A stretch of 64,000 bases of DNA from Centrapalus pauciflorus (taxonomy: Eukaryota > Streptophyta > Magnoliopsida > Asterales > Asteraceae), in the NCBI GenBank assembly GCA_020465985.1, contig JAANYP010003850.1:620001-684000 (forward strand), written 5' to 3'. Numbering within the stretch: position 1 is the first letter of the stretch; each line of letters begins with the position of its first letter. Below are positions 46,136 to 58,174 of this stretch, piece after piece. The translations under genes and the position numbers were made by a program. The notes beneath the pieces were generated by a model. The model was not told the DNA's origin. It saw nothing but the letters and a program-made list of their open reading frames with translations, and searched no databases.

Positions 46136-48510
46136 AAAAGGAGTTGCAATCTGTCTTGCATGGAGAAAAAAAAAGGTTTATGTTCTCTCATGGTCTTTAA
46201 AAAAAAAAAAAAATTTATAAAAGTTTTTTTTTTTCATTTAAATCTATTGAAAAGAATGTTCAAGTAAGGTGTATTGAACCTGGACAGGAACATTTAAATT
46301 CCTTAATGTTGGTGTTGAATCTAAGTCCGTTTGGACTTGGGCTTAAAATGTATAGCAAGAGTGGTAAAATCCGTTTGGACTTTGATGACATTATGTGGAT
46401 CCAAAATTAAAATAGAAGCATTAGGAAATCTTCTTAAAACATGAATCTGTTAAAAGGTATTAATTTTTGTGGTTACTGATTCCAAGGTCCTCAGCATATC
46501 TGAGATAGTTTGGACAATATAACTTTTAGAGCTTTACTGATTTTCGTGGTGTTATCCTTAAAAGTGTCTATGGACAATAATGTTGCCATTGAAATTGCAG
46601 TCAATCCTGTCTTGGTTGATTGTCTCTGGTTTATTAGAAAGAAGGTTTGGAAGGTATTGTTGAAGTGTTAAAAGTTAATCCTAATACACGATATTGTATC
46701 ACAAAAAGTTGTCAAGTTCTCAACGTAAGAATTGTTGGTTATGTTGTGGTTATGGTTAATGTTGGTAAAGCTGTTTCAAGTTTAACAAGTCTGGTTCCTG
46801 TTATGGTTCAAGTTAATTGTGAAATTGTTGTTATGTTCAATGTTGGTAAAATGTGGTTAAAGTTGTTGGTTGTTAAATCAAATGTTATTTTTGATAGTTT
46901 TGTTAGAAAATCAACCAGAAAATCTAATTTTCAAAAGGAGTTGTTGGTTATATGGTTAAAGTGAAAGTGGAAGTTAAAAGGGTTGTATGTTACACAAAAT
47001 TGTATTCTGTTGTAGTTATGTTTTAGTGGTCCATGTTAATTGTGGTTAGTTATGGTTTTAATGGTTGACAGGTTGGTTATTGTTGAAATAAATAATAGTA
47101 CTTCAAGTTTAGTGAGTTATTGGTTAATAATAGTAATTCAAGATTATTGAGTTATTGGTTGTTTCTTGAAATAAATAATAGTAGTCTGTGTTTGTTGGTT
47201 GTTGTTGTTAGACCTGCATGTCCTCTGCCTGTCCTAAATTTCAATGAGAGTATGAGTTTTGAAGTTAAACTTGTTTAATATGTATCACAATTAACTTGAG
47301 GGGGCATGTTAAAATAAATGTACTTGGGTCAAGTTAATTCTTTTTGGCTTACTTTTGGCTTGCTCTCCTTCCCAGCTGTCCAGGTTTCCCCTATTTAAAG
47401 GGTTCATCCCTCTATCTTGCAAGGTTTTGTAAAACCCGTAAAGGTTGAATAGGCAAACAATGTTTAAGATGTTTATTTACTAAATTTTAAAAATCTTGAG
47501 GAGGTAACTGGCATGTTAAAATCTTGAGGAGGGGTGTTAAAAATAAGTTGGTATATGTGGTTTTCCAAGTTAATTGTGATTGATATCTGTTTGTTATGTT
47601 TTTGTTGTTGGTTTGTTATTATGTTTTAGCAGGGTGATTGATATTTGTTTGTTATTAAGGTCTAGATTAATTGTTAAGATTTTGTAAAGTCTTGTTTGAT
47701 TGTGTTTTGGGGCATCCATTAAAGGTAGTCTTAAAATATATAAAATACTTAAGCTGCTGAATTCTGAAGTTGGTTTTTATGTTAATAAAGAGATTTGGTT
47801 TCTATGTTGTTAATGTGAAAATTGTTGGTTCTGTTGGTAGTAAAGCAGGAAAATGATGTTGTGAAATATGTTTTACAATTAACTGAAATTTGGTTGTTGA
47901 AACTAAATTGGTAATATGTTTAATGGTTGGAAGTTAAACTAGTCACATTAGTTGTTAAGAAAGTGTTTGTTGTTGTTTGTGTTATGGGCCTGGTAAGTTT
48001 TAAGTTTTTAAAATGTTTAAGTGTGAAAATTAACTGTTGTGTTAATATTGGGCTCATGTTCGGTTATATCTGTTTTGGTTGGTTGTATTTGTTTTTTATT
48101 TTAGTTTTTGGTTTGAGCTGATGCATTGGTTTGTTATTGGTGAGATGTGTGTGGGCATGTGTGGCTGGTGTTCTCTGTAAAGAGGTTAGTGGATCTTCAT
48201 CCTTCTCAAGCCGTATGTGTGTAGTTGCATGTATCGGTAGCGTGTGAGGTTTGCATAAAAGTGGTTGCTGCTGTAAGCTATAGACAGTTGTGTCATTATG
48301 TTAATAGTAGCAAATCTGGTGTTTTCTGATCATACTAAATTTTTTGAATTTGGTTTTTAAAAAAAAAAAAAAAAAGTTTAAATCATTGCTGGTATTCTTC
48401 AAATGATTTAGATAGACTTATTTGATTATGTTGCTGATTTGTTTATAACAGGTTGTCAGTTTTACTTCATATTTCATTGAGTGGCAGGTTACTAAGTCAT
48501 TTACACAATT

Positions 48511-48524
48511 AACTTGAGGGAGGG
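48511..48524 (+). other. Polypurine tract
   Basis: aacttgagggaggg lies immediately 5' of the right LTR, in the normal place for second-strand priming. Confidence 0.8.
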
Positions 48525-49077
48525 TGTTAAAAAGAATATCAAAAGTAACTCTTGCAAGTTAATTGTTTGGGCTTTAATTAGTTGGGTTTTTAAATGGTTG
48601 GGCTCTTTATTTTCTCATCACATGTGAGCCCAGGTGTGTGCACAGGTTCTAATAAATTTCCAGGTTTATTGCCTATGTTTATATATATGTGCAGGTGATA
48701 ATCTTTATAGCAATTTCAGTCTTTTGGGGTTTCTTTGGAGTTCGACTGTTCGCTTACTCTTCATTATGAGTTAGGGTTGATTTCTGGTTCTCCCAAGAAG
48801 GGGTTCAATGTGCGAACATCCGTTCGCTTCTGGTTCTAGTTCATCTCATTTTGGTTCTCTCAAGTGATATTCATCTTCTGCTGCTTCGTCTTCCTCCTGT
48901 ACAAACCCTAATTCTTGTTTTGTTAAATCTTGAGTGAGAGCTTCATCTGTCGATGAAGACTCTGAGTGTTATTGTAGTGAGCTTTGTTGTGTAAGTAATA
49001 GGGTGGCTTTAAAGCCGGTTTGTGTTAGGGTTTGTGATTAATGAAAGTTTCTTTTGAAAGTTTTTGGTGTTTCTTCA
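48525..49077 (+). repeat. 3' LTR
   Basis: Direct repeat of 43762-44314, ending cttca and followed by the gaaga duplication. Confidence 0.95.
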
Positions 49078-49901
49078 GAAGATGACAACATAAGAAATGT
49101 GTTAGGTCCTCTTTCATTCATATTATTCATAAAGTTATAGAAAAGGTTTAGTGGCTTGAGCGTTGAAGTCCTAATTAACTCTCTAATATCATAATTTATC
49201 AACAAGTGATGGACTTCCTTTTGAACCTGACTCAAACTTTGAAGACAAACACTCTTGAAATATGTTCTGTTGGAATAGAGTTATCTCACTCTTATAAAGG
49301 TATGTTGGTTTATCTCACTCACAAATGTGGAATGTCACAATTTACCAGTCATATTTTTGTGTTTATTATTTAAGCTTAAATTTAAATCTTAATCGTATCA
49401 CATCAATAATTATCTATATATCTAATTAAAAATATTATTCTGTGTGTTTATAAGTTTATTAAAATGTAGTAAAAATAAATACACATTATACAAAACATAT
49501 TAATTTTTTTTAAAAAATTGATGAAAATATATTTTATACCATTTTATTTGCTGTAATTAAACTTATAAATATTATGTTATATATAAACTAATAACTCATT
49601 TTATATCGATTAAGATATATAAGTTTATATAAAAAGTTTAAAAGAATCATAAAAAAGTAGTTGTTATTCGTATCTATTTACAATATTAAGAAACTAATTT
49701 GTGAATAATTGTATTTGTGTGCTTTGGTTTTGATTTTATATCATATCACAACCTGCAAACAGATCTTGCTATGAAGTTGATAAACTAGACTGTGACTTAA
49801 TTAATCATGTAGGTTTTGATTAACAACTAATTATATATAATTAACTGATTTTAATCAATGTCTTGAATTGATGTTTATTATCATCAATAATATTAATTAA
49901 C

Positions 49902-49972
49902 TAGTCAAAACCAATGTCCTAATTGTCACATAATTAATTAGTCAAAACCAATGTCCTAATTGTCGCATAATC
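49902..49972 (+). repeat. Tandem duplication, 37-bp unit
   Basis: tagtcaaaaccaatgtccta followed by attgtc(a/g)cataat occurs twice in a row (49902 and 49939), with one mismatch. Confidence 0.85.
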
Positions 49973-52739
49973 ACAATTAACTATATATTCCATTTATTTA
50001 AGTAAAATGTTTAACCGTATTCTCTCTTTGTTAGAGCTAACAGACTAACCCACCTGAACCGAATCTTAAATGGGTTATATGGTTCGGTTTTTGGTTTTGT
50101 TAATCGAGTTAAATGATATCCCAATCATAATTTCGGTTTGGGGACCGGGTAAAATTCATTTTTATTCGGGTACCCAAATAACCCGTTTTAATTTTAAATT
50201 CACAATTTTAATTAGAATTAAAAATTTTATATACAAAAATGTAAAGATTTAAATACTCAATTTTAATTGCCAAACCATTTAACCCGTCTACCCAAATTAT
50301 CCAACTCATTTAACCCTTTTAAACTAATTTGTAAAGTATTTCATGTTTTATATCAAAACCGAATAATCAGTTTAACCCAAACCGATTAATCAGATATTCA
50401 TTTAACCCGAAACCGATTAAGCCGTCCGCTTATTTGATTTGGGTTCAGCCAAAGAACTCAAACCCGAATAACCTGATACTCATTTAACACATCCGAATAA
50501 CACCCTTGATTGCATATATAACCAATCGAGCGGGAGAAAGATATTAACAGTCACAAGAAAACAAGAGGTATGTTGTTTTGTAGTCGTTGCTGCAGAAGAA
50601 ACAAAAGGTGTGTAATGTGTTGGTCAACTTCGAACCTTTGCAGCCTTCATGTCTTTTGCATTAGAAAGATTGAAAGAAAAACGATTAAAAGGAAGAAAAA
50701 AATGTTTGCCGTTGAAGAAAGTAAGAGAAAAGCATGCTTGTCGTTTATGACTTTATGGGGCCTTATGGTTTGACACAATTGAAATATTATATTACAATTA
50801 TACTTTACATTGTTTTGTTATTTGAGTGTGTAAATTAATCAAAGGTAAATGTTTTTAATTTTGTTGTTAATTAAAAAGGGTAAATACGTAATTTTGTTTT
50901 ATTTAGATGGTTAATTCAAAAAATCAAATAAACAATATTTGTATTTATCTAGACAAGTTAATCAAGATATATGATTTAATTTAGACAGAACTTAATAAAA
51001 AAAAACAAACAACCTTTTAATCTCCATGTAAACAAATCGACTATTAGTTTTAAAACTTGAAAGGTCACACGGATATCAGACCATGAGACCATTGAGTCTG
51101 GATTAACATTTTCTAAGACATACACTTGCACTCATGATATTTTATATTAAAGTTACTTTCAAGTTTCAACCATAAATTTTAAAATAATAATACTAAATTA
51201 ATTACATATGGGTTTTGAACAATGACGTTTCATGCAATAATATTTATTTTATGGGTTTGGTGTGTCTATCTATATAGAGAGTTGAGTTTCATGAATTTCA
51301 TTAAATGTTATATTAGATTGAAGTACTAGAGTATCATATTAATGTACATGTTCATTACAATTAAAAACCCTTGTTTTTTTTTTCGGAAAACTATAACTTG
51401 AAAACTGAATTGAAAAATGACTGTTTTCGTTAACTAAACGCAACCTAAACTTTCAAAAAGAAAAATATTTATTTTTAAAAAATGACTATAAAATTAGATG
51501 ATTTTAACATAGAAAATAAAGCAAAGTTGAATCAGATTTGTATGTCGAACTTTTAAAAGATCAGTTAAATCAAATGACCACTATAGTATCGTTGAAAAAT
51601 TTATAGAGGATTAAAACGTTTTTCGGTTCAATTATCAAGTGTTTGAAGCGAAATTGTTTTTGTAATAATAAAACATTTTTTCAAATGATAGAATTTATTT
51701 AAAAACGAGTAAATTAACAAAGTAACATTTTATCAAATAATAAGATATCTGTACTTTAATCTAAAAATTAGAGTAGTCTACAAATTTTAAAATCCATTAC
51801 AAGTTAACCCTACTACACAAACAAAAGTGTTATGACACTATTCTAACAATTAAAGATCATATCATATCATGTTTCAAGTTAATTCGTTTAATTACAACTC
51901 AAAGAAAAGTTAATTTATTATTTTATCAATAAACTTTCAAAACGAATATTAAAACTAAATATTGTTTTTTAAATAAATTCTAAAAAAAATATACTTATAA
52001 AATGTCACGGTTGTTTACTTTTGTTTTATCCAAAATTGTCTCAACCGTAACTTTCATCTATAAGTCTAAATAAAAACCAACAAAAACATGTGTTCGGAAA
52101 AAAAAAAAAAAAAAAGTAATCTTTTCCCCACCTAAATCTTGTCCAATTATAATGATCTTTTAAGGGAACAATAATTATGGCTATTGAGAAGTTTTGTTTT
52201 AATGCCAATAAGATAAATCTTTATTAGTTATTTAGTTTTTTAATAAATCGTGACTTATACATAAAAATTGAAGTGTATAATAAAATGATACTTTTATTAT
52301 TACTGACTCTTTGTTTAATGTTATCATCACTTGTATTGTTTTGAAAGTATAATAATCGTTTTATATAAAAATTTTATTTGTGACAAAAATTTATTGTATA
52401 CAACGAACCTTATTTTTTTATAATTTTAAAATAAATGAATAAAAATTAAGAATAATATATTTTTAGCCTTTGAAAAAAATTGTTATCTTTTTGTCTAACA
52501 TCTAAATCATGCTTCGATAGGTAGGCCATGTTGATTTATATGGGAAAAAGTCAAAAAACTATTGGAAAGGGTCTAGAAGGATAGACACATGGAGGTCGTT
52601 TTCACTCAAATTATTGAAACTGACTTTAAAATTCATTAAAAAAAACCGATATATTTATTATTTATATAATCTTATTTATTAAAATGCAATATTATGTTAT
52701 GAATCAGTGGCTATGAACCAAAATACAACCGATATTAAG

Positions 52740-52835
52740 ACCTTGTTTGTTTACATATTAATGGAATCATTGAGAGGTAATTTTACCTTTGAATAATTTT
52801 CTAATAATTTTATTAAAAAGTAAACAAACATCCCC
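52740..52835. mobile_element. Mini-MITE of about 95 bp
   Basis: ttgtttgtttac and gtaaacaaac are inverted ends around an AT-rich core with taatggaatcatt. A related copy lies at 63781-63875. No clear target duplication. Confidence 0.55.
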
Positions 52836-53707
52836 TAAACTGGTGTAGAGTTATAGACTATGTTAATTTTTTTTTTTTTAAACTTTTTTACTTTCATTTT
52901 TCAACGTCAATTTAATACCATTTGAAATATTATTATATTTGGGATAAAAGTTGAATATTATGAATGATACATGATCATTAATTATTATAACTTATAAGAG
53001 ATAAAAGTTTCAAATTTAAATTTTTTTAAAAAAGCAAAATATCATTAACATTAAATGAGGAGCTTCAAGACTAAGCTCAAAAACATGTTACGTACATAAA
53101 AAATCATTCAAATCGATAACTCGTCATGGACTATTATTCCACACATCCCTATCCCAAATCTTCTTTATTTTATACCTACTGAAAATCCACATCATAACAA
53201 ATTTAAAATTATGTTTGATATTATGAATAATTAAAAAATTCATCCGTCGTTATTTAAAAAAAATTAAATTTTGAATGTTGTATTTATTGATTAAGGGTTA
53301 ACCCATGTCAATAAATTATGTTTGTGCCCTGATCCTCGTATTCAAGTCAGCAACGGAAGCAAGCGAGATAACTAGTCCTTCTGCAACCCAACTTAACTTT
53401 TACATAGCAAGTACATAATGATTAATGTACTGCTTTTAACAATAAAAGATGATATTAAATATGAAATATAATCAAATGAAACTAAATAATCACACGCTTA
53501 TAACCTAAAGGCATTAAGAGAGTCTAAAAATTACAAAGTAACGAAAAGTAAGATGGTAACGTAAAGATAATAACATAAAAAATGAGCTTGTAAACCCATC
53601 AAACAACAAACATGCCTCTTAAGATGTAAAGTCTACTTCATAGTTATGGTGATTGGTCAATCATGATGGATCACATGCGTTCATTGTGTAATAATAAGTA
53701 ATACTAA

Positions 53708-54076
53708 TCTATCTATTCTATTATATGAGTAACTAGATGTCACATGACATCTAGATAGAGCGCCAATTGGCTTAACATGGGATTGCCACGTGTACCTAAC
53801 AATTTCCTATTAATTTGCTTCTAAAATTTGATTTTTCCAATCTATCTATAATAAATAATTTAAATAATATCTAATCAAATCTAAATCTTATCTAATATAA
53901 AACTTAAATTTGAATTTGAATGATAACTTTTCTTGTTATATATTTATATTATATTTATTGAATTATATAAATAGATATTATAAATTTGATAAAATATATT
54001 TAAAAATTATCCTACAATATTAATGAAATTAAATTTTTAAATGTATACCCATGTTATACGTGGGTTTATAAACTAG
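53708..54076 (+). mobile_element. Helitron-type element A, 369 bp
   Basis: It starts TCTATCTATTC after an A and ends aaaCTAG before a T, the Helitron A|T rule. The 3' end carries a hairpin acccatgttatacgtgggt about 8 bp before CTAG. A palindrome agatgtcacatgacatct lies near the 5' end. It is joined directly to element B. Confidence 0.8.
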
Positions 54077-55735
54077 TCTATACTTCTATCTATTCTATTA
54101 TATGAGTAACTAGATGCCACATGGCATCTAGATAGAGCGTCAATTGGCTTAACATGGGATTGCCACGTGTACCTAACAATTTCATATTAATTTGCTTCTA
54201 AAATTTGATTTTTCCAATCTATCTATAATAAATAATTGGGTAAATTACAAATTTCGTCCCTGTGGTTTATTATAAATTATGGATTTGGTCCTTTAACTTT
54301 AAAAATTACATTGACAGTCCTTGTGGTTGAAGTTTTGTTACGAATATGGTCTTTTGGCCATTTAAAATGACCATTTTACCCTTACTAGTTTAATAATTAT
54401 TATTAATGTTGTTTTTATTATTCTTTCTATTAGTATAAAATAATAAAATAATTCAAAATAATTTTATAAACCATTAAAATTAATTTATTGTAGAATGCAT
54501 GAAAATAAATAATAAATTTTTTTAAAAGACATACGAATAATTATTATTATCAATTAAAAACTAAAAATAATGTTTTAAGTTTAGATTTTTTAAAATAAAA
54601 GGTAAACCTTTTGTAAATCATAAAATATATTATTATTATTATAAAGTATTCATTTTTATCCATTTTACATTAAATGATTTTTAATAAAGATGAAAACATA
54701 TAAATTGTTATTTCATCGTTTTGATAATTAGAAATTAAAAACAAAATAGTCTTTAAACTTTTGGTTTCCTTTTTGTTTTTTTTTTTTTGTTGAAAAAATT
54801 AAACGCTTTCATGTATAATAAAACAAAAAAAATTAAACATTTGGATGAACAATAAAAAATTTGAAGTTTTTGATAGTTTTGTATAACTTTTATAAAAACA
54901 TTAAAAAAAACAACTTTTTAAAAAATGTTTAAAAATATTTTAAACTTTTTCATAACAATTAAAGTGTTTCAAAATATTTTAAGTTTTTAAACATTTTTTT
55001 TCAAAATGTTTAAACTATAATTTTAAACGTTTATTGAAAGTGTTAAAAAGTTGTTTATGTAAAAAATTTAAAAATGTTAAAAAAAAGTTTTTAATACTTT
55101 TTGAAAATGTATACATTTATTTTTTTGATTTATAAAAGGTTTACTTTTTTTAAAGTACAAATATAAACTCAAAACGTTATTTTTTTAGTTTTTAATTAAT
55201 AATAATTAATATGCATTTGTCTTTATTAATATTTTATTATACAAATTTATGTCTTTTATATTAAATTAATTTTGCTGGTATTTTAAATTTGTAGATTAGT
55301 TTATTATTTAATAATAATAGAAATATCAATAAAAACAACATTAATAATAATTATTAAACAAGTAAGGGTAAAATGGTCATTTTAAATGGCCAAAAGACCA
55401 TATCCGTAACAAAACTTCAACCACAAGGACTGTCAGTGTAATTTTTGAAGTTAAGGGATCCGATCCATAATTTCTAATAAACCACAGGGACGAAATTTGT
55501 AATTTACCCTAAATAATTTAAATAATATCTAATCAAATCTGAATCTTATCTAATATAAAACTTAAATTTGAATTTGAATGATAACTTTTCTTTTTATATA
55601 TTTATATTTATATTTATTGAATTATATAAATAGATATTATAAATTTGATAAAATATATTTAAAAATTATCCTACAATATTAATGAAATTAAATTTTTAAA
55701 TGTATACCCATGTTATACATGAGTTTATAAACTAG
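54077..55735 (+). mobile_element. Helitron-type element B, about 370 bp plus a nested 1.28-kb insert
   Basis: It is nearly identical to element A outside the insert (same 5' palindrome, same tail ending aaaCTAG|T at 55735), in the same orientation and immediately downstream. The extra eight bases tctatact before its TCTATCTATTC may be its true start or spacer. It is interrupted by the fold-back element at 54238-55509. Confidence 0.8.
54238..55509. mobile_element. Fold-back Mutator-like element nested in Helitron B, 1272 bp
   Basis: A perfect 9-bp duplication taaataatt flanks it (54229-54237, 55510-55518). The ends gggtaaattacaaatttcgt / acgaaatttgtaatttaccc are exact inverted repeats, and complementarity extends for several hundred bases on each side. 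Non-coding. Confidence 0.92.
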
Positions 55736-55951
55736 TAACTTACTAAAGTGGCATGTTGATCGATAAGGGATTTTAAATGTTTGAGCCAATTCGTTGTCAT
55801 CTTTTATGATGATGTAACCAAAATACCTTTTTATTCCAAAAATATTTTAAAAGATAGGAATCTTATAATTATAGTTTTATTCTGTTATTTATGAACTTCA
55901 TTTCCTTTCCAACAAATTTGGTATGTATTTGGATCTTGGTGATTATGGTAA

Positions 55952-56256
55952 GGGGTAAAGCCATACAATAGCAACCTACTTTTGAAAATGTATCGATATG
56001 GTACATCTAGTTTTTTAATTGTCTATATGGTACGTGTACTTTGAATTTCTGTATCGATATGGTCATTCTACATAATAGAGCCCGGTTTTTACATACGAAA
56101 CAGGGTTCTAATGGTATGAAAAATAGGGGTCTATTACAAATATGGTCATATCGGTATGAAAAATTGAAGTACAGGTACCATATCAATATTTAAAAAAGTA
56201 GACGTACCATATTGATAAATTTTCAAAAGTAGGTTACTATTGTATGGTTTTACCCC
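55952..56256. mobile_element. Inverted-repeat MITE, about 305 bp
   Basis: ggggtaaagccatacaatag at the left is mirrored by ctattgtatggttttacccc at the right, continuing into acctacttttgaaaatgta. A target duplication is not clear. Its interior shares the gtaccatatcgat theme with the element at 16044. Confidence 0.7.
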
Positions 56257-56292
56257 TATTTAACACAATTTTTTTTTCCAATAATCTACAAG

Positions 56293-56767
56293 TCTATACA
56301 TAGATATTAATAAATGAGGACATTTTATGTCACATGGCATTCTCTCCTCAAATTTCATCTTTAATTTCCCTCCTTTTTTCCTTAAATAGATCAATTAATT
56401 TTCTAAATTATTAATGTTTAAATAAATAAAGACACAAATAAAATTTAAATTTGCTACTTAACTTTTGATTAAAATATTACTAAAATCATATGAAATTTAA
56501 AAAAGTATCATATTCAAATTTAAATGTTATCCTGAATTAAAATATGACTTTCAATATAAAATTTAAATCATAATTATATATTAGAATTATTATATAATAC
56601 AATTCAAATTATAATTTAGTACATAGTTTATATGATTTCAATTTTTTATGTATCCTATTTAACACTAATGTCTTATTATTCTTTTATTATATTTATAATG
56701 ATATTTAAAGTTTTTATATATTTTTAAAAATTATTTATTTATTAAATATACTCATGTACTATATATA
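56293..56767 (+). mobile_element. Diverged Helitron-type copy
   Basis: It begins tctatacatag and has the tgtcacatggcat motif near its start. The 3' end (actcatgtac...) is an eroded version of the hairpin of its neighbours. It abuts the next Helitron head-to-tail. Confidence 0.45.
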
Positions 56768-57098
56768 TCTATAATATATGTTATTAAAAGAATAACTAAT
56801 TTGTCATGTGTCGTCCTCTGTTATTGCCACGTGGCATACTTTCTATCTCCATTTGTAAATTATATTTTCTAAATCTATAATTACTTCATATAAAAAATAA
56901 TATGAATGTCTAATCAAATCTAGAACTTATATATAAAACTCAAATTTGAATTTGAATTTATATTTATATTTAAGTATATTATCTTGTGTAAGTAGAAACT
57001 ATAAATTTAATAAAAAAAAATTTAAAAATCATCCTACAATATTAATGAAATTAATTTTTAAAATTTATACCCATGTTATACATGGGTTTATAGACTAG
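56768..57098 (+). mobile_element. Helitron-type element, 331 bp
   Basis: It starts TCTATAATATATG after an A and ends tatagaCTAG before a T. A perfect hairpin acccatgttatacatgggt precedes the end. The 3' 200 bp match elements A and B. Confidence 0.8.
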
Positions 57099-57099
57099 T

Positions 57100-58165
57100 T
57101 ATTTTAATATATTAAATTCAACAGGTACGATTAAAGACGCTAATAATGGTAAATTTTTTCATTTTCATTATTAAGCCACTGAATTGTTTTAATCAACGTT
57201 TTAACTCACTTGATATTTTTTATTTTTTTAGAAAATTAATATAAATCTTGTTTAGTTGGTCAATAACCAGTAAACGATAAAAGGGTTAAACAGTCAGGAA
57301 AATGTCTAGTAATTTTATCACAAAAACAATAAAAAATTGATTTTTAAAATATTAACACATTCATATATACTAATGATATAGATGGTTAACTGGCTTAAAA
57401 TGTAGCAATTTATAAATATGTAATTTTGAATAAGATTAATTTATTTAAGGATTTAAATAGTCTGAAAAAAAAAATTCAGAGATTTTGTTACGAAACAGAA
57501 AGTTGGTTTTTTTGTAAATTAACTTTAGTGAACCTATAGAAAGAAGCCATTTGACATGTAGCAAGTATTAATCGTTAGTAACTTTTAAATACTTAAATTC
57601 AGAAATTCTTTAAGTTTTTCTTTTTTGTTATTTTTATTATTATCTAAAGCATTTCGTTTGGGGTAGAATTATGTAGAACGATTTGACTATTTGAGCATTG
57701 AGATTGGGCCAGTGCCGGAAAAGGATGTGACCCTAATTTGGTGGGCTGAAGCCTGAAGATGCAAACTGGGCCTAACACGTATGTTTTTTCCTTTCTCCAG
57801 ACTGTTATAACTATTTCAACAATTCAATTATTAGTTTCCTGTATTATTTGATTAGTTAGTATAATTTTCAAAAGGCATTATTAATCTTTATAAAAATTAT
57901 AATTTATATTATTTGGAACTATATAAATTTCATGTTTTTATATATTTTTACTGTTGATATTTCATATGTATTTTAAAATAGAATTCATGTTATTAAAATT
58001 GTCCCTGTACCTTGTCTAGAGGCTGTACGGTTACGTTTTTAAATTAACTAAAAATGGTTTATATAGCGCTTTTGTGAATATTGATTTTTTTATTAATGTT
58101 TAGTATTTGAGATTTGAAATGTTATTTTAGTTTTAGTTTGACTTCTAATTTAAAAGTTTACTTAT
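57100..58165. other. Intergenic, no gene seen
   Basis: AT-rich. 57700-57800 is a less AT-rich patch (gattgggccagtgccgg) with no ORF. Confidence 0.45.
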
Positions 58166-58174
58166 TTTAATTTA

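Larger units (their letters stand above)
43762..49077 (+). mobile_element. Non-autonomous Ty1-copia-type LTR retrotransposon, 5316 bp
   Basis: Two 553-bp LTRs (43762-44314 and 48525-49077), each starting TG and ending CA, are flanked by a perfect 5-bp duplication gaaga (43757-43761, 49078-49082). A primer-binding site tggcatcacagccagg follows the left LTR, and a purine tract ttgagggaggg precedes the right LTR. The LTRs differ at two of 553 positions by my alignment, so insertion is recent. The 4.2-kb interior lacks integrase, reverse transcriptase and RNase H; it keeps only a copia-like protease scrap and carries an antisense HMGB fragment. Movement must have relied on enzymes from another element. 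Confidence 0.95.
49083..53707. other. Gene-free AT-rich region
   Basis: I see no gene. 50030-50510 contains many diverged aacccgaataaccc / ggttcggttt motifs on both strands, resembling a decayed MITE. Poly-A runs occur at 52091 and 52870. Confidence 0.45.

Noticed and set aside
46647..48121. Val/Lys-rich ORFs (46647-46964, 47927-48121) in the retroelement interior
   Set aside because: They come from gttggttatt-type low-complexity sequence and match no gag, integrase, reverse transcriptase or RNase H motif.
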